The notes: generated by a model not told the origin, from the letters alone. A DNA stretch of 58,103 nucleotides from Ureibacillus yapensis (GCF_003515775.1 NZ_QWEI01000015.1:1-58103), one strand, 5' to 3'. Numbered from the stretch's first letter, positions 1-12,264 are shown. Numbers and translations are program-made.

Positions 1-46
1 TCAGTTTTCAAGGTTCATTTCGTCGCTTTCTAACAGCAACTCTTAT

Positions 47-75
47 ATTATACTTGTTAACTCATTCGTTGTCAA
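47..75 (-). promoter_or_regulatory. rRNA operon promoter (proximal), reading out of the window to the left
   Basis: On the minus strand a perfect -35 TTGACA (70-75) is separated by exactly 17 bp from a perfect -10 TATAAT (47-52). The leader that follows contains ACCTTGAAAACTGA at the very window edge, a sequence typical of Bacillus rRNA leaders and spacers. In B. subtilis an rRNA operon lies directly downstream of lysS, as it would here. The 16S gene itself lies outside the window. Confidence 0.85.
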
Positions 76-120
76 CACTTTTTTATAATATATTTTGTCG
101 CTCTGAATTGCAACTTTTTA

Positions 121-150
121 ACTTTACCATTTTCAAATATACTTTGTCAA
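121..150 (-). promoter_or_regulatory. possible second (distal) rrn promoter
   Basis: Minus-strand TTGACA (145-150), 18-bp spacer, TAAAGT (121-126, 4 of 6). It lies 75 bp upstream of the proximal promoter; tandem promoters are usual for Bacillus rrn operons. The -10 is weak, so this is tentative. Positions 151-545, up to the lysS terminator, are AT-rich and hold nothing else I recognise; a 72-codon frame at 279-497 on the plus strand has no recognisable similarity and no good ribosome site. Confidence 0.4.
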
Positions 151-551
151 TATATTTTTTGAAAATATGTTTTTGAAATCACATCGCGTTTCAGCGACGT
201 TTATTAATATATCACCTTCAAAAGATATATTCAAGTGTTTTATAAAAAAAACTTCAAAAAAGAAAAACCCTTAACTAAATGAATATCTATTATCAACAAT
301 CTCACTTCGAAAATAGAGCTGCCTGGAGAACGCTATTAAACTTTTATACACTTGATACTCTCTATAAAAATAAATACATAATCAAAGAGACTGCAGTCTG
401 CTTATGCACGAAGGTTTACGGTAGATTCTTAAACGGCAGAGGAAATCTTATTATTAACCGTATACTTAAAAACTTGAAATTAACCCGACGTGAGTGAAGC
501 CACGCTCAAATCTTTTGCGCAATTTATTCAAGATGATTCTTCAGAAATAAA

Positions 552-591
552 GCAGGAGCCGTTCCGTGCTTCTTCGCACGGCGACTCCTGC
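552..591 (-). terminator. intrinsic terminator after lysS
   Basis: Long GC-rich hairpin (outer arms GCAGGAG/CTCCTGC, inner arms CCGTGC/GCACGG) followed on the minus strand by TTTATTT. It ends the lysS transcript before the rRNA promoter. Confidence 0.75.
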
Positions 592-631
592 TTATCTTCT
601 TCTATTTGATCAGTTATCTATCTCTTCCCCA

Positions 632-2200
<1,569 letters not shown>

Positions 2201-2394
2201 TCAACAGATCACCGTCTATTGGAGTGTTGTTCTATTAGCGTTCATTTTATCCATAATGTACCTATTGTACACAATTTTCTTGCACTCTTCATCTCTTTCA
2301 ATTGATTTTATCACATTTTCTAAATGTTGTATTTTTCTGAAAGTCGTTTTTGAACTCTTCTCAATAATATAGGTTATGCAATACAAAATAAAGA

Positions 2395-2425
2395 GCATCT
2401 CCATATCAAGATGATAGAAAGATGC
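2395..2425 (-). terminator. probable terminator after dusB
   Basis: Arms GCATCT (2395-2400) and AGATGC (2420-2425), extended by flanking A/T pairs, with CTTTATTTT following on the minus strand. The 19-nt loop is long, so this is less certain than other terminators here. Confidence 0.5.
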
Positions 2426-2434
2426 CCTTTTCCA

Positions 2435-3451
2435 CTAAATTGCTTCTGCTGGAGATTGTTGATCTTCTAATTCCTCTGCTACTCCATTTAATAGAGCACG
2501 CAATTCAGCCGCCGTTTCCATTTGGTTGATGGCATTGCGGATTTTGCCGTTTCCGCGGATTCCTTTCAAATACCAGGAAGCATGCTTACGCATTTCACGG
2601 ACTGCAACCCCTTCACCTTTCAGCTGCATTAAGCGTTCAAAGTGAAGCAAACATACATCCATTTTTTCTCGCACGGATGGTTCCGGTTTTAACTCGCCTG
2701 TTTCCAGATAATGTACGGTACGATAAATCATCCAAGGATCCCCTAATGCAGCACGGCCAATCATCACAGCATCTACACCCGTTTCATCCAACATGCGTTT
2801 TGCGTCCTGTGGCGTTTCAACATCGCCGTTTCCGATGAATGGAATGCTGATATGTTTCTTTACTTCCTTAATGATTTCCCAGTTCGCTTTTCCTTCGTAC
2901 ATTTGGACACGTGTTCGGCCATGCATTGCAATCGCTGATGCCCCTGCGCGCTCGGCTGCCTGGGCATTTTCCACTGCAAAGATGTGCTCGTCGTCCCAGC
3001 CAATGCGCATTTTTACACTAACCGGTTTATCGACAGCCTCTACTACCGCTGAGACCATTTCGTAGATTTTATTTGGATCGAGAAGCCACTTGGCGCCGGC
3101 TTCGCATTTTATGATTTTATTCACCGGGCAGCCCATATTGATGTCGATAATATCCGCATTCGTATTTTTATCTACATATTTTGCTGCTTCCACCAGGGTT
3201 TCTTTATCTCCACCAAAGATTTGCAGCGACAGTGGATTTTCGCGTTCATCGATATAAAGCATATCCAATGTTTTTTGGTTGCGTTGAACCAATCCTTTAT
3301 CGCTAATCATTTCGGCATAGACCAAACCCGCTCCGAATTCTTTAACGGTTAGGCGAAACGCTGAATTGCACACTCCGGCCATAGGCGCCAAAACAACACG
3401 GTTATCCAATACAATATCGCCGATTTGAAATGGCTTTTTTTCTGTAGCCAA
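2435..3451 (-). CDS. dusB: tRNA-dihydrouridine synthase, DusB family (YacF)
   Basis: FMN- and NADPH-dependent enzyme that reduces uridines in tRNA to dihydrouridine. The 338-residue product shows the TIM-barrel start VVLAPMAGV (FMN site), the catalytic cysteine in INMGCPVNK and the GNGDV phosphate-binding segment. The start is TTG, preceded by a strong AAGGAGG at 8 nt. It sits between folK and lysS as in B. subtilis; the small yazB gene found there in B. subtilis is absent. Confidence 0.92.
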   Translation of the reverse strand: MATEKKPFQIGDIVLDNRVVLAPMAGVCNSAFRLTVKEFGAGLVYAEMISDKGLVQRNQKTLDMLYIDERENPLSLQIFGGDKETLVEAAKYVDKNTNADIIDINMGCPVNKIIKCEAGAKWLLDPNKIYEMVSAVVEAVDKPVSVKMRIGWDDEHIFAVENAQAAERAGASAIAMHGRTRVQMYEGKANWEIIKEVKKHISIPFIGNGDVETPQDAKRMLDETGVDAVMIGRAALGDPWMIYRTVHYLETGELKPEPSVREKMDVCLLHFERLMQLKGEGVAVREMRKHASWYLKGIRGNGKIRNAINQMETAAELRALLNGVAEELEDQQSPAEAI

Positions 3452-3511
3452 TCCTTCCTCCTCCTTCTTGAAACAATTGTTTTTTATTTTCTATATAAAA
3501 GTCGATTGATC

Positions 3512-4027
3512 TTACTGTACAAAATCCGACACATCACGGATTAGTTTCCATTTCAAAATCCCTTCCTCCGCAAGATCCATACGTTCCAGACTAAACTTCG
3601 CCTGTTGAAGCTGCGGCGTTTGGGCATTATCTGCAATTTCCATTAACGGGACCAGTACGAATGCTCTTTCAAACATTCGAGGGTGAGGAACCGTTAAGTT
3701 CTGAACTTTAATATTGTCGTTATTAAACAGCAAAATGTCAAGGTCTATAATACGCGGACCCCACCGTATATCCCGAACACGGCCTAGTTCGTTCTCAACA
3801 GATTGGCATATTTTCAGCATCTCCAAAGCAGCGTGAGTTGTTTCGACATAAAGAGCAATATTAAAAAATGAAGGCTGTTCTGTATATCCTACGGGTGCCG
3901 TTTCATAGATTGATGAAACTTTTACCACACTCACTCCAGGTGTCTCTTGCAGCATCCCAACGGCCGTTTTTAAATTTTGTTCCCGGTCTCCAATATTAGT
4001 CCCCAAAGATAAATACACTTTATTCAT
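3512..4027 (-). CDS. folK: 2-amino-4-hydroxy-6-hydroxymethyldihydropteridine pyrophosphokinase
   Basis: Transfers pyrophosphate from ATP to hydroxymethyldihydropterin, the step before dihydropteroate synthase in folate synthesis. The 171-residue protein begins with the family signature YLSLGTNIGDR and contains GPRIIDLDILLF, the ATP/Mg-binding segment. Its ATG overlaps the end of folB by 8 nt, so the two are translationally coupled. Third gene of a folP-folB-folK unit. Confidence 0.95.
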   Translation of the reverse strand: MNKVYLSLGTNIGDREQNLKTAVGMLQETPGVSVVKVSSIYETAPVGYTEQPSFFNIALYVETTHAALEMLKICQSVENELGRVRDIRWGPRIIDLDILLFNNDNIKVQNLTVPHPRMFERAFVLVPLMEIADNAQTPQLQQAKFSLERMDLAEEGILKWKLIRDVSDFVQ

Positions 4028-4391
4028 AATAGCGGCCTCTTACAATCTCAACTGCCACTTCTTTATAATGCCCAGGGATTGGGGGATCCGGCTTGATGAT
4101 TTCTACCTTGCAGCCATATACTTGCCCTTCATAAGCAGTTAATATTTTGGCTGCAATTGTTTCAGCTACGGCTTCAATCAATTTATACGGTTTCCCCTCA
4201 ATCACTTCTTTGCATACATCATACACACCGACGTAGCTGACTGTATCCCCGAGCTCATCTGTCTTTCCTGCTTTTTGGATATCTACCGCCAATGAAACGG
4301 TTGCTTTAAACCGTTGTCCAAGAATGGTTTCCTCAGCCAACACACCGTGATAGCCAAAAAATTGCATTTCCCTTAAATAGATATAATCCAT
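4020..4391 (-). CDS. folB: dihydroneopterin aldolase
   Basis: Cleaves dihydroneopterin to hydroxymethyldihydropterin. The 123-residue product has the expected length and the signature FFGYHGVLAEE near the N terminus, with the catalytic lysine region EIIKPDPPIPGH near the C terminus. AAGGAG precedes the ATG; 19 nt separate it from folP. Confidence 0.95.
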   Translation of the reverse strand: MDYIYLREMQFFGYHGVLAEETILGQRFKATVSLAVDIQKAGKTDELGDTVSYVGVYDVCKEVIEGKPYKLIEAVAETIAAKILTAYEGQVYGCKVEIIKPDPPIPGHYKEVAVEIVRGRYYE

Positions 4392-4410
4392 CCTGTTTCT
4401 CCTTGTAGTC

Positions 4411-5274
4411 TTAGTGTCTTGAAGGCAATTCCTCGTTAACTTCGAATTTCCCCATTAAAGCATCGATCATTTTAACTGTGCGCGCCACTTCTTTTACATC
4501 ATGAACGCGTACAATATGGCATCCCTTCATGGCACCGTACGCACAGGTTGCAGAGGTTCCTTCGACGCGTTCATTTAAAGGCAGGTTTAAAATCGTGCCA
4601 ATCATGCGTTTACGGGAAGTAGCAAGCAGTACCGGGTAGCCGATTTCCACCAGTTCATCCAAGCGCTGCATGGTTTCTATGCTTTGCTGCAGGTTTTTAA
4701 CAAAGCCGATGCCCGGATCCAAAATAATATGTTCATCCGGTACGCCTGCTTTTTTCGCAATATCGATACTCTCCTTGAGATCATTTAAATAATCTTCAAA
4801 ATAATTTTGGTAGATTTTATCTTTTCGATTGTGCATTAAAATAATGGGCACATTCAGCTCCGCTGCTACCTTGGCCATTACAGGGTCTGCCTTGGCTCCC
4901 CAAATATCATTGATTATATGGGCGCCAGCCTCCACAGCCGCTTTTGCAACTGCAGATTTATATGTATCAATTGAAATGATTGCAGGAACTTCTTTTAATA
5001 ACGCCTTTATGACAGGAACTACCCGTGCGATTTCTTCATCATCCGAAATTCTTGTATATCCTGGACGCGTCGACTCTCCGCCAACATCGATAATTTTTGC
5101 TCCATTGGCCACCATTTCCTTCGCATGCCGCACTGCTGTTTCAATGGAGTCATATTTTCCGCCGTCCGAAAAAGAATCCGGCGTAACATTTAAAATTCCC
5201 ATCACAAATGTTTCTCTTTGATAATCAAGTGCAATGTTGTTGAGAATAAGTGGTTTTGGATATTTTGAAAGCAT
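4411..5274 (-). CDS. folP: dihydropteroate synthase
   Basis: Joins p-aminobenzoate to hydroxymethyldihydropterin pyrophosphate; the target of sulfonamides. The 287-residue product shows MGILNVTPDSFSDGG (loop 1), GGESTRPG and IILDPGIGF, all family signatures. In B. subtilis this gene (sul) follows pabB-pabA-pabC; here those three genes are missing and folP is preceded by the cysK terminator. About 250 bp upstream is non-coding and AT-rich, presumably containing its promoter, but I could not fix -35/-10 boxes with confidence. Confidence 0.95.
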   Translation of the reverse strand: MLSKYPKPLILNNIALDYQRETFVMGILNVTPDSFSDGGKYDSIETAVRHAKEMVANGAKIIDVGGESTRPGYTRISDDEEIARVVPVIKALLKEVPAIISIDTYKSAVAKAAVEAGAHIINDIWGAKADPVMAKVAAELNVPIILMHNRKDKIYQNYFEDYLNDLKESIDIAKKAGVPDEHIILDPGIGFVKNLQQSIETMQRLDELVEIGYPVLLATSRKRMIGTILNLPLNERVEGTSATCAYGAMKGCHIVRVHDVKEVARTVKMIDALMGKFEVNEELPSRH

Positions 5275-5484
5275 AGCTTCCCCTCTTTTCTGACTGTTTA
5301 GATGCCGTTAAAGGAAATACTCTCTTGATAAAATATTTCCCAAGGAATTTGTTCTAATAACTCTACTCATTTTATCATTTTTGCATTATATATATATTCC
5401 AAATGCTTATCCCTCGATAAAATTATTTTCCGTCTTCCTTAGACTAGCTTTTCTCCAATGCGAAAACTCTAAACAAAGAAAAAA

Positions 5485-5509
5485 GGCATTACCCGGAAAA
5501 GGTAATGCC
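5485..5509 (-). terminator. intrinsic terminator after cysK
   Basis: Perfect 9-bp arms GGCATTACC/GGTAATGCC with a 7-nt loop, followed on the minus strand by TTTTTTCTTT. It separates cysK from the folate genes. Confidence 0.9.
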
Positions 5510-5526
5510 AAAATAATTTTTGATGA

Positions 5527-6465
5527 TTAGTCTTCGAAATTATAAAGAGCTGTTGAAAGGTAACGCTCACCGTTCGATGGAACGATTGCTAAAACGTTTG
5601 ATCCTTTGCCAAGACGTTTTGCCGTTTCGATGGCTGCATGGATTGCTGCACCAGAAGAAATACCAACAAGAATTCCTTCCTCGCGTCCTGTTTTGCGAGC
5701 TACTTCAAAAGAAGTTTCATTATCAACCGTGAAGATCGATGTATAAATTTCAGTGTTTAAAACTTTTGGCACGAAGCCGGCACCGATTCCTTGGATTTTG
5801 TGTGAACCTGGGTTTCCGCCTGAAAGAACAGGAGAGTCTTTTGGTTCCACTGCGATAATTTCGATTTCTGGGTATTTCTCTTTCAATACGCCACCAGCAC
5901 CCGTGATTGTACCGCCAGTTCCGATTCCGGCAACAAAAGCATCTAACTTAACGCCATCGAATGCTTCCACGATTTCCGGACCAGTTGTTAGGCGGTGCAC
6001 TTCAGCATTTGCTGGATTTTCGAATTGTTGCGGCAAGAAGTAGCCGTTTTCTTTTGCTAAGCTTTCTGCTTTGGCAATAGCACCTTTCATTCCTTCTGGA
6101 CCAGGTGTTAAAACTAATTCTGCACCATAAGCGCGAAGTAATTTGCGACGTTCAATACTCATTGTTTCCGGCATTACTAAAATCGCACGGTAGCCTTTCG
6201 CAGCAGCAACCATCGCCAACCCAATCCCTGTATTGCCTGAAGTTGGTTCGATAATTGTTCCACCCGGTTTTAATGTACCGTCTTTTTCTGCAGCTTCGAC
6301 CATTGCAAGCGCAATACGGTCTTTAACAGAACTGCCTGGGTTAAAGAACTCTAATTTAACGTACACATTGCCTTCGTTTTCACCTGTTGCACGGTTCAAT
6401 TTTACAATCGGTGTATGCCCTATTACTTCTGTAACTGAATTATACAATTTACTCACACTCGTCAT
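5527..6465 (-). CDS. cysK: cysteine synthase A (O-acetylserine sulfhydrylase)
   Basis: PLP enzyme making cysteine from O-acetylserine and sulfide. The 312-residue product carries the PLP lysine in PGSSVKDR, the substrate loop [12 protein letters not shown] and the phosphate loop GTGGTITG. The start codon is uncertain by three codons: an ATG with GGAAAGG almost touching it, or a GTG three codons in. It is a single-gene unit with its own promoter and terminator. Confidence 0.95.
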   Translation of the reverse strand: MTSVSKLYNSVTEVIGHTPIVKLNRATGENEGNVYVKLEFFNPGSSVKDRIALAMVEAAEKDGTLKPGGTIIEPTSGNTGIGLAMVAAAKGYRAILVMPETMSIERRKLLRAYGAELVLTPGPEGMKGAIAKAESLAKENGYFLPQQFENPANAEVHRLTTGPEIVEAFDGVKLDAFVAGIGTGGTITGAGGVLKEKYPEIEIIAVEPKDSPVLSGGNPGSHKIQGIGAGFVPKVLNTEIYTSIFTVDNETSFEVARKTGREEGILVGISSGAAIHAAIETAKRLGKGSNVLAIVPSNGERYLSTALYNFED

Positions 6466-6478
6466 CCCTTTCCATAAT

Positions 6479-6541
6479 ACCTACTATTTTAATAGGTTTT
6501 CCCTACTTAATATATTACCAACTTCCTATACTTTATGTCAA
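6479..6541 (-). promoter_or_regulatory. cysK promoter with palindromic leader element
   Basis: Minus-strand TTGACA (6536-6541), 18-bp spacer, TAATAT (6512-6517). Downstream of the -10, a 12-bp palindrome CTATTTTAATAG (6484-6495) lies inside ACCTA/TAGGT arms (6479-6497). B. subtilis cysK is repressed by CymR; whether this palindrome is a CymR site is inference from its position only. Confidence 0.5.
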
Positions 6542-6582
6542 TAGTAAGGCACGAAATATTGAGAATATTTAACATAATGGTT

Positions 6583-7530
6583 TTATGCTTCACCATAGAA
6601 CCATTTCGCTTCGAATTCTTTCCAGAAAGTTTCCGGCGTGATGCTGGCCGGTAATTGTTCCAACGCTAAAACACGGTTAATTTGTTCTTTTACTTCCTCG
6701 TATGTAAACGACTTGCCTTCATTCACTTCTTCAACAGAAACAATTCCATAACGTCCGTCCTTCATGGCAAACGGTTCGCTGATTTCTCCTGCACTTAATT
6801 TCTCCACAGCTTTTGGGATACTTGAATCTATATTGGTTTGGGATGTTGTAATGAACCCAATATCCCCACCCAGACTCGCTGAAGTTGCGTCAAGTGAACG
6901 TTCACGTGCGAGCACATTGAAATCCGATCCTTCATCCAATTCCTTTTTAACGCTTTTTGCTTCATCTTCTGATTCCACGATGATTATGCTTGTCCGATAA
7001 GTAGTGGGAATATTGTAAAGGGATTGATTCTCCTCGTAATAGTCTGCTACTTTTTCCTGATTTATTAACACATCTTTAGTCAGCACTTTTTCTAAAATGA
7101 GCTGGGCGCGAATTTTTTGACGCAATTGCTGATCTGTTAACTCTTGTATCGTTGTATCCGTGGTGTCTTGGGCAGATCGTAAGAGGGCAATTTCCAAATC
7201 GATTTCTTCATCGGTTACTTTTATTTCATATTCTTTTGCCGCTTTTTCCATCACTGCTTCATTCACTAAAGTTTGGAGCGTTTCTTTTCCGTATCTGCTC
7301 TCCATGGCCGCCATCCAATCTTGGCGGGAAATTTCTTCTTTGCCAATGGTAGCGACAATTTCGTCGCCACCGCTAACTTTATTGCCATTTGGCCAAATCC
7401 AAAGAATAAACCAGAAAATGTTGCCGATCAGGAGAATTGCGATTAGAGTCAAGGTTGGTTTTGTTTTGAGTCTGCGCCTTGAAATGGGTGCTTGGTTGGC
7501 TGGTTGATAGTTATTTTTTGTTGATTTCAT
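6583..7530 (-). CDS. membrane-anchored peptidyl-prolyl isomerase, PrsA/parvulin type (YacD-like)
   Basis: The 315-residue protein has a basic N terminus, one transmembrane segment (about residues 23-43, [19 protein letters not shown]), a SurA_N-like helical part and a parvulin-like rotamase domain in the C-terminal half ([14 protein letters not shown]...[13 protein letters not shown]). There is no lipobox cysteine, unlike PrsA, so it should be a signal-anchored foldase facing outward. Start: ATG with GAAGG at 8 nt; it overlaps the 3' end of hslO by 20 nt. Position between hslO and cysK equals B. subtilis yacD, whose exact role is not established. Confidence 0.85.
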   Translation of the reverse strand: MKSTKNNYQPANQAPISRRRLKTKPTLTLIAILLIGNIFWFILWIWPNGNKVSGGDEIVATIGKEEISRQDWMAAMESRYGKETLQTLVNEAVMEKAAKEYEIKVTDEEIDLEIALLRSAQDTTDTTIQELTDQQLRQKIRAQLILEKVLTKDVLINQEKVADYYEENQSLYNIPTTYRTSIIIVESEDEAKSVKKELDEGSDFNVLARERSLDATSASLGGDIGFITTSQTNIDSSIPKAVEKLSAGEISEPFAMKDGRYGIVSVEEVNEGKSFTYEEVKEQINRVLALEQLPASITPETFWKEFEAKWFYGEA

Positions 7531-8395
7531 CGATAAAACCTTCAAGTGCTTCTTGATCATAGTAGTATTTCTCTAAGCAGAAATGACATTCCGCTTCCGC
7601 TCCGCCATCTTCATCAATCATTTCTTGTATTTCCTGCGCACCTAGACTCATAATCGCCGCTCCAAAACGCTCTCTAGAACATCTGCATTTAAATTCAACT
7701 GGTGTTTGGCTGAGCACTTGCACCTTATTTTCACCAAGGGCCATCTGCAAAATTTGTTCCGGTGTATAGCCCTTTTCAATCATTGTGGATACTGGTTCAA
7801 TGGTTTGCAGATGCTGTTCAATATCGGAAATCGTTTTCTCATCACAACCCGGCAATAATTGAATGATAAAACCACCTGCTGCCAACACCGTATTATCGGG
7901 GTTGACCAATACACCTAATCCAACAGAGGAAGGCACTTGTTCAGACACGGCAAAGTAGTAGGTGAAATCTTCTGCAATCTCCCCTGAAACAATCGGTATT
8001 TGCCCGGAGAACATGTCCCGCAAGCCTAGGTCCTTTACGACAGTTAGCGCCCCTTCTGTTCCTACAGCCCGGCTTACATCCAGTTTTCCCGCATCGTTTA
8101 AATCAAAATGCACTTGTCCGTTCGTTACAAAACCACGGACGTGTCCTTTCCCATTGGCATCAATAATCATGGGACCAATTGGACCGTTCCCTTCCAATTT
8201 AACAGTTAATTTGTCCTCGCCTTTCAGCATGGCACCCATCATCACTGCAGCCGTCATTGATCGACCGAGGGCAGCTGTAGTTGTCGGCCAAGTATCATGT
8301 CTTACTTGCGCCTCCGCAACGGTGTTCGTCGTTCTGGCTGCAAACGCGCGGACATTTCCATCATATGCTATTGCCCGTATTAAATAATCCCTCAT
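7511..8395 (-). CDS. hslO: redox-regulated chaperone Hsp33
   Basis: Cytosolic holdase activated by oxidation. The 294-residue product ends with the zinc-binding redox switch: CRC (in [11 protein letters not shown]) and CHFC about 30 residues later, giving the four cysteines expected. Middle gene of coaX-hslO-yacD, with 21 nt to coaX. Confidence 0.95.
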   Translation of the reverse strand: MRDYLIRAIAYDGNVRAFAARTTNTVAEAQVRHDTWPTTTAALGRSMTAAVMMGAMLKGEDKLTVKLEGNGPIGPMIIDANGKGHVRGFVTNGQVHFDLNDAGKLDVSRAVGTEGALTVVKDLGLRDMFSGQIPIVSGEIAEDFTYYFAVSEQVPSSVGLGVLVNPDNTVLAAGGFIIQLLPGCDEKTISDIEQHLQTIEPVSTMIEKGYTPEQILQMALGENKVQVLSQTPVEFKCRCSRERFGAAIMSLGAQEIQEMIDEDGGAEAECHFCLEKYYYDQEALEGFIDEINKK

Positions 8396-8416
8396 GCTGC
8401 TTTCTAGCCTCTTTTC

Positions 8417-9187
8417 TTATTGGTTTCGTCTATAAATCAAGTACAGACCCTTTAATGTTAAAAATTCATCGACAACATCGATCAACGTCGTCTCATTTGC
8501 GATTAATTTTGCTAAACGACCTGTGGCAATCACAAGCGGTTCCCCTTTACTATTCGCTTTCATACGGCTAACAATGCCTTCAACTTGCCCGACGAATCCA
8601 TAAATAACACCAGCCTGCATGGCAGAGACTGTGTTTTTCCCAATAATGGAGGGAGGTCTGGAAATTTCAATGCGCGGTAACTTAGCCGCTTGATTATAAA
8701 GGGCTTCCGTGGATATTGCGATGCCTGGTGCAATCGCTCCTCCCATATAATCTCCCTTTTCATTGATATAACAATATGTAATGGCTGTACCAAAATCAAT
8801 AATGATTAAAGGACCTTTGCCTCCATATTCATCAAGAGCCCCAACCGCATTTACGATTCGGTCGGCGCCTACTTCACGCGGGTTTTCGTATTTAATGTTC
8901 AACCCGTTCTTAACACCGGGACCTACAATAAGCGGTTTGATACGAAAGTATTTTCTGCACATCTCTTCTAATACATACATAATCGGAGGTACGACAGAAG
9001 AGATAATCATTCCCTTTACATCCTCAAAGTCGATTTCGACATGGGAAAAAAATGCTTTGACCAGCATTCCATACTCATCAACAGTTTTATGGCGATCTGT
9101 TTCCATTTCCCAATGGTGTTTCAATTGATCGTTATCGTATACACCCAATGTAATATTCGAATTCCCAACATTCAATACAAGAATCAT
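8417..9187 (-). CDS. coaX: type III pantothenate kinase
   Basis: First step of CoA synthesis, ATP-dependent phosphorylation of pantothenate. The 256-residue product starts [18 protein letters not shown], the ASKHA phosphate-1 motif, and has [15 protein letters not shown] and [11 protein letters not shown] use this ATG because the family begins here; upstream in-frame ATGs lack a ribosome site. The type III enzyme is the usual one at this locus in Bacillus. Confidence 0.93.
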   Translation of the reverse strand: MILVLNVGNSNITLGVYDNDQLKHHWEMETDRHKTVDEYGMLVKAFFSHVEIDFEDVKGMIISSVVPPIMYVLEEMCRKYFRIKPLIVGPGVKNGLNIKYENPREVGADRIVNAVGALDEYGGKGPLIIIDFGTAITYCYINEKGDYMGGAIAPGIAISTEALYNQAAKLPRIEISRPPSIIGKNTVSAMQAGVIYGFVGQVEGIVSRMKANSKGEPLVIATGRLAKLIANETTLIDVVDEFLTLKGLYLIYRRNQ

Positions 9188-9315
9188 TTTATCACGCTCA
9201 ATTTGTCCATTTTTAGCAATAATATCATATTTTACTTCCATTACACACTGATTCATAAACAGTATGCGGCGAAAAAGTTAAATCAATCAATTTGGCTTCC
9301 CAGAAAACAAAAAAA

Positions 9316-9351
9316 CTGAATGAGTACTCTTTTTGTAGAATACTCATTCAG
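9316..9351 (-). terminator. intrinsic terminator after ftsH
   Basis: Arms CTGAATGAGTACTC and GAATACTCATTCAG with one mismatch, followed on the minus strand by seven T residues. ftsH is therefore separated from coaX. Confidence 0.9.
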
Positions 9352-9380
9352 CCATAAATTAGCCGGAATGGTCTGGAAAA

Positions 9381-11429
9381 TTACTTTCCTTTACCTTCCC
9401 TAAAACCATTTGACTCATCGTTTGAATCCCTGTCTTCTCTCGGTAAATCCTCTGCTGTTGGGCTTTTGGATTCTCCGGAAACCTCTTGGTTGATAGACGA
9501 TGAACCTGATTTTTCAATGCTTATGTTATTTGGTTCGTTTTTTGCATCCTCTGAATGCTGCGCGTCGTTTACTTTCAATACTTCCGGTTCTTCTTTCACT
9601 TCAGGAAGCTTGCCAAAATCACGTAAATGTTCAATCTGCTCTGCATTTAATGTTTCATGCTCAAGCAACGTATTGGCAATTAAATCAAGCAAGTCGCGTT
9701 TTTCAGTAAGGATTTTCTTTGTACGCTCATATTGTGCGTTCACAATCGTTTGCATTTCTTTATCAATTTCATAAGCAATCGCTTCTGAATAGTTTTGTTC
9801 GGAATTGAAGTCACGCCCCAGGAAGACGTTGCCGCCTGATGATGAACCAAATTGCAATTGGCCGAGCTTACTCATACCGAATTCCGTAACCATTTTTCGT
9901 GCAATATTGGTTACCTTTTGGAAGTCATTGTGCGCACCCGTTGAAACCTCGCCCAATACGATTTCTTCCGAAGCACGCCCACCAAGCAAACCGGCAATAC
10001 GGTCCAATAACTCATTTGTGGTAGAGAAGAAACGCTCTTCTTTTGGAAGCATAATGGCATAACCACCAGCCTGGCCTCGAGGTACAATCGTTACCTTGTG
10101 TACTTTTTCGGCCGAGTCAAGTGCCAAACCAATAACAACGTGCCCTGCTTCATGGTAAGCAACCAATTTCTTTTCTTTGGCTGTATAAGCGCGGCTTGTT
10201 TTTGCAGGACCTGCAATCACACGGTCTGATGCTTCATCAATATCAAGCATATCGATCGTCTTTTTGCCTTTACGAGTTGCAACTAAAGCAGCTTCGTTCA
10301 GCAAGTTTTCCAAATCCGCCCCCGAAAAACCTGGAGTACGTTGTGCAACCGCTTCAAAATCCACGTCTTCCGATAACGGCTTGTTTCGGCCATGGACTTT
10401 CAGGATTGCTGTACGACCCTTCACATCCGGATAGCCAACCGTAATTTGACGGTCAAAACGGCCAGGACGCAATAACGCTTTATCTAAAATATCCGGGCGG
10501 TTTGTAGCGGCAATAATGATAATTCCTTCATTTGCACCGAAACCGTCCATTTCAACAAGCAATTGGTTCAATGTTTGTTCACGTTCATCATGGCCCCCAC
10601 CTAAACCGGCGCCACGTTGACGGCCAACTGCATCAATTTCGTCAATAAAGATAATACATGGAGCGTTTTTCTTTGCATTTTCGAATAGATCTCGCACACG
10701 GCTGGCACCGACACCGACGAACATCTCTACAAAGTCAGAACCTGAAATCGAGAAGAATGGCACGCCTGCTTCACCAGCAACTGCACGGGCAAGCAATGTT
10801 TTACCTGTCCCCGGAGGACCTACCAATAAAATACCTTTAGGAATCCGGGCACCCATGTCTGTAAACTTGCGATGATCTTTCAAGAAGTCGACCACTTCCA
10901 CCAGCTCAGCCTTTTCTTCATCTGCACCGGCAACATCGTTAAATCGAACTTTTTTCTTTTCAGAATCATATAACTTCGCTTTGCTTTTACCGAAGTTCAT
11001 CACTTTATTGCCGCCGCCTTGAGATTGACTCAAAAGGAAGAAGAATAAAATGATTATGATGATGAAGGGAATAATGCCGGTAAAGAATTGGACCCACCCG
11101 CTTGTTTCCGGGGCTTTAAGCCAATTGATTTCTGGATTATTATCCACCGCCGCATTAATCTGCGTCATCAATGCTTGGTTATCTTGCGGGAGATTGACAG
11201 TGAAGGTTTCGCCTTCCGCATACCCTTCCAATGCTCCTTCAACCACAAGTACTCCGGCGTCTGGTTGAATATTGGCATATTCAATTTGACCTGTTTCTAA
11301 TGCATTTAAGAAATCACCGTACGTCAGCTCTTTTGAAGGTGCTTTTCCTCCATTAAAAGTTCCAAAAATACCGATGATCACGAGAAAAATTAGTAAATAA
11401 AATATGGTGTATCGAAATATTCGATTCAT
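9381..11429 (-). CDS. ftsH: ATP-dependent zinc metalloprotease FtsH
   Basis: Membrane-anchored AAA+ protease for quality control and regulated proteolysis. The 682-residue protein has two transmembrane segments (about 7-25 and 113-136) flanking an extracellular domain, Walker A GPPGTGKT, Walker B IIFIDEID, the second region of homology (RPGRFDRQI) and the zinc motif HEAGH. Start ATG with GAGGAGG; equivalent to the B. subtilis start. It is about 45 residues longer than B. subtilis FtsH because of a Glu/Ser/Asn-rich low-complexity C-terminal tail after LRDFGKLPE. Confidence 0.97.
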   Translation of the reverse strand: MNRIFRYTIFYLLIFLVIIGIFGTFNGGKAPSKELTYGDFLNALETGQIEYANIQPDAGVLVVEGALEGYAEGETFTVNLPQDNQALMTQINAAVDNNPEINWLKAPETSGWVQFFTGIIPFIIIIILFFFLLSQSQGGGNKVMNFGKSKAKLYDSEKKKVRFNDVAGADEEKAELVEVVDFLKDHRKFTDMGARIPKGILLVGPPGTGKTLLARAVAGEAGVPFFSISGSDFVEMFVGVGASRVRDLFENAKKNAPCIIFIDEIDAVGRQRGAGLGGGHDEREQTLNQLLVEMDGFGANEGIIIIAATNRPDILDKALLRPGRFDRQITVGYPDVKGRTAILKVHGRNKPLSEDVDFEAVAQRTPGFSGADLENLLNEAALVATRKGKKTIDMLDIDEASDRVIAGPAKTSRAYTAKEKKLVAYHEAGHVVIGLALDSAEKVHKVTIVPRGQAGGYAIMLPKEERFFSTTNELLDRIAGLLGGRASEEIVLGEVSTGAHNDFQKVTNIARKMVTEFGMSKLGQLQFGSSSGGNVFLGRDFNSEQNYSEAIAYEIDKEMQTIVNAQYERTKKILTEKRDLLDLIANTLLEHETLNAEQIEHLRDFGKLPEVKEEPEVLKVNDAQHSEDAKNEPNNISIEKSGSSSINQEVSGESKSPTAEDLPREDRDSNDESNGFREGKGK

Positions 11430-11564
11430 CCCCAGCCTCCTCACAACATAACAGAAAAACTATAAGTAAAATCTTAACATACCATTATTTTTTCATAAAA
11501 CGAAAAGCACCGGTAAATTGATTAAATTACAACTTTTGTCCAAAAGTACACAAAAATTGAAATA

Positions 11565-12107
11565 TTAGAAGGAATATACTTCTTTTTTCAGGATTCCGAT
11601 ATAAGGTAAGTTGCGATATTTTTCTGCGTAATCTAATCCATAGCCAACCACAAAACCATCCGGGACTTCAAAACCAACTACATCTGCTTTAAGGTCAACT
11701 TTACGTCCCGACGGTTTATCCAAAAGTGTTACGATTTTAATTGTCTTTGCTTTGCGGTATTTGAATAAATCTACTAAATAACTTAATGTTAGCCCGCTAT
11801 CAATAATATCCTCGATAATGATTACGTCGCGGCCTTCTACACTTGTATTCAAATCTTTCAGGATTTTTACTTCTCCTGATGAAACAGTTGCATTCCCATA
11901 GCTTGATACATCCATAAAGTCGATTTCAATGTATGATTCAAAACGTTTCATTAAGTCTGTCATAAACGGAACAGCTCCTTTTAAAACGCCAATCGCCAAC
12001 GGAAACTGTTCTTTATATTCTTCTGTTAATTGAGCTCCAAGTTCGGCAATTCTTGCTTGGATTTGTTCTTCTGTTAGTAGGATTTTTTCAATATCATTTT
12101 GAATCAT
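11565..12107 (-). CDS. hpt: hypoxanthine phosphoribosyltransferase
   Basis: Purine salvage enzyme converting hypoxanthine or guanine to IMP or GMP. The 180-residue product has the PRPP-binding motif [14 protein letters not shown] and the expected length. AAGGAGG lies 7 nt before the ATG. Located between tilS and ftsH as in most Firmicutes. I saw no strong terminator between hpt and ftsH. Confidence 0.95.
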   Translation of the reverse strand: MIQNDIEKILLTEEQIQARIAELGAQLTEEYKEQFPLAIGVLKGAVPFMTDLMKRFESYIEIDFMDVSSYGNATVSSGEVKILKDLNTSVEGRDVIIIEDIIDSGLTLSYLVDLFKYRKAKTIKIVTLLDKPSGRKVDLKADVVGFEVPDGFVVGYGLDYAEKYRNLPYIGILKKEVYSF

Positions 12108-12264
12108 GGTGGTTCCTCCTTGAATTTAAACACCTTAATGCATATACCTTTTAAAATGTGTTCAACTGTTTAAGACTTTAATCTTGTTTGTTCAACTTTT
12201 TATAAAAAATTACAACCTTTTTACTTTGTAAAGATTTCGTAAATTTCCTTATCTCTATCATAAC

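Noticed and set aside
279..497. 72-codon open frame on the plus strand after the rRNA promoter region
   Set aside because: No ribosome site, no recognisable similarity, lysine/asparagine-rich as expected from AT-rich DNA, and on the strand opposite all neighbouring genes.
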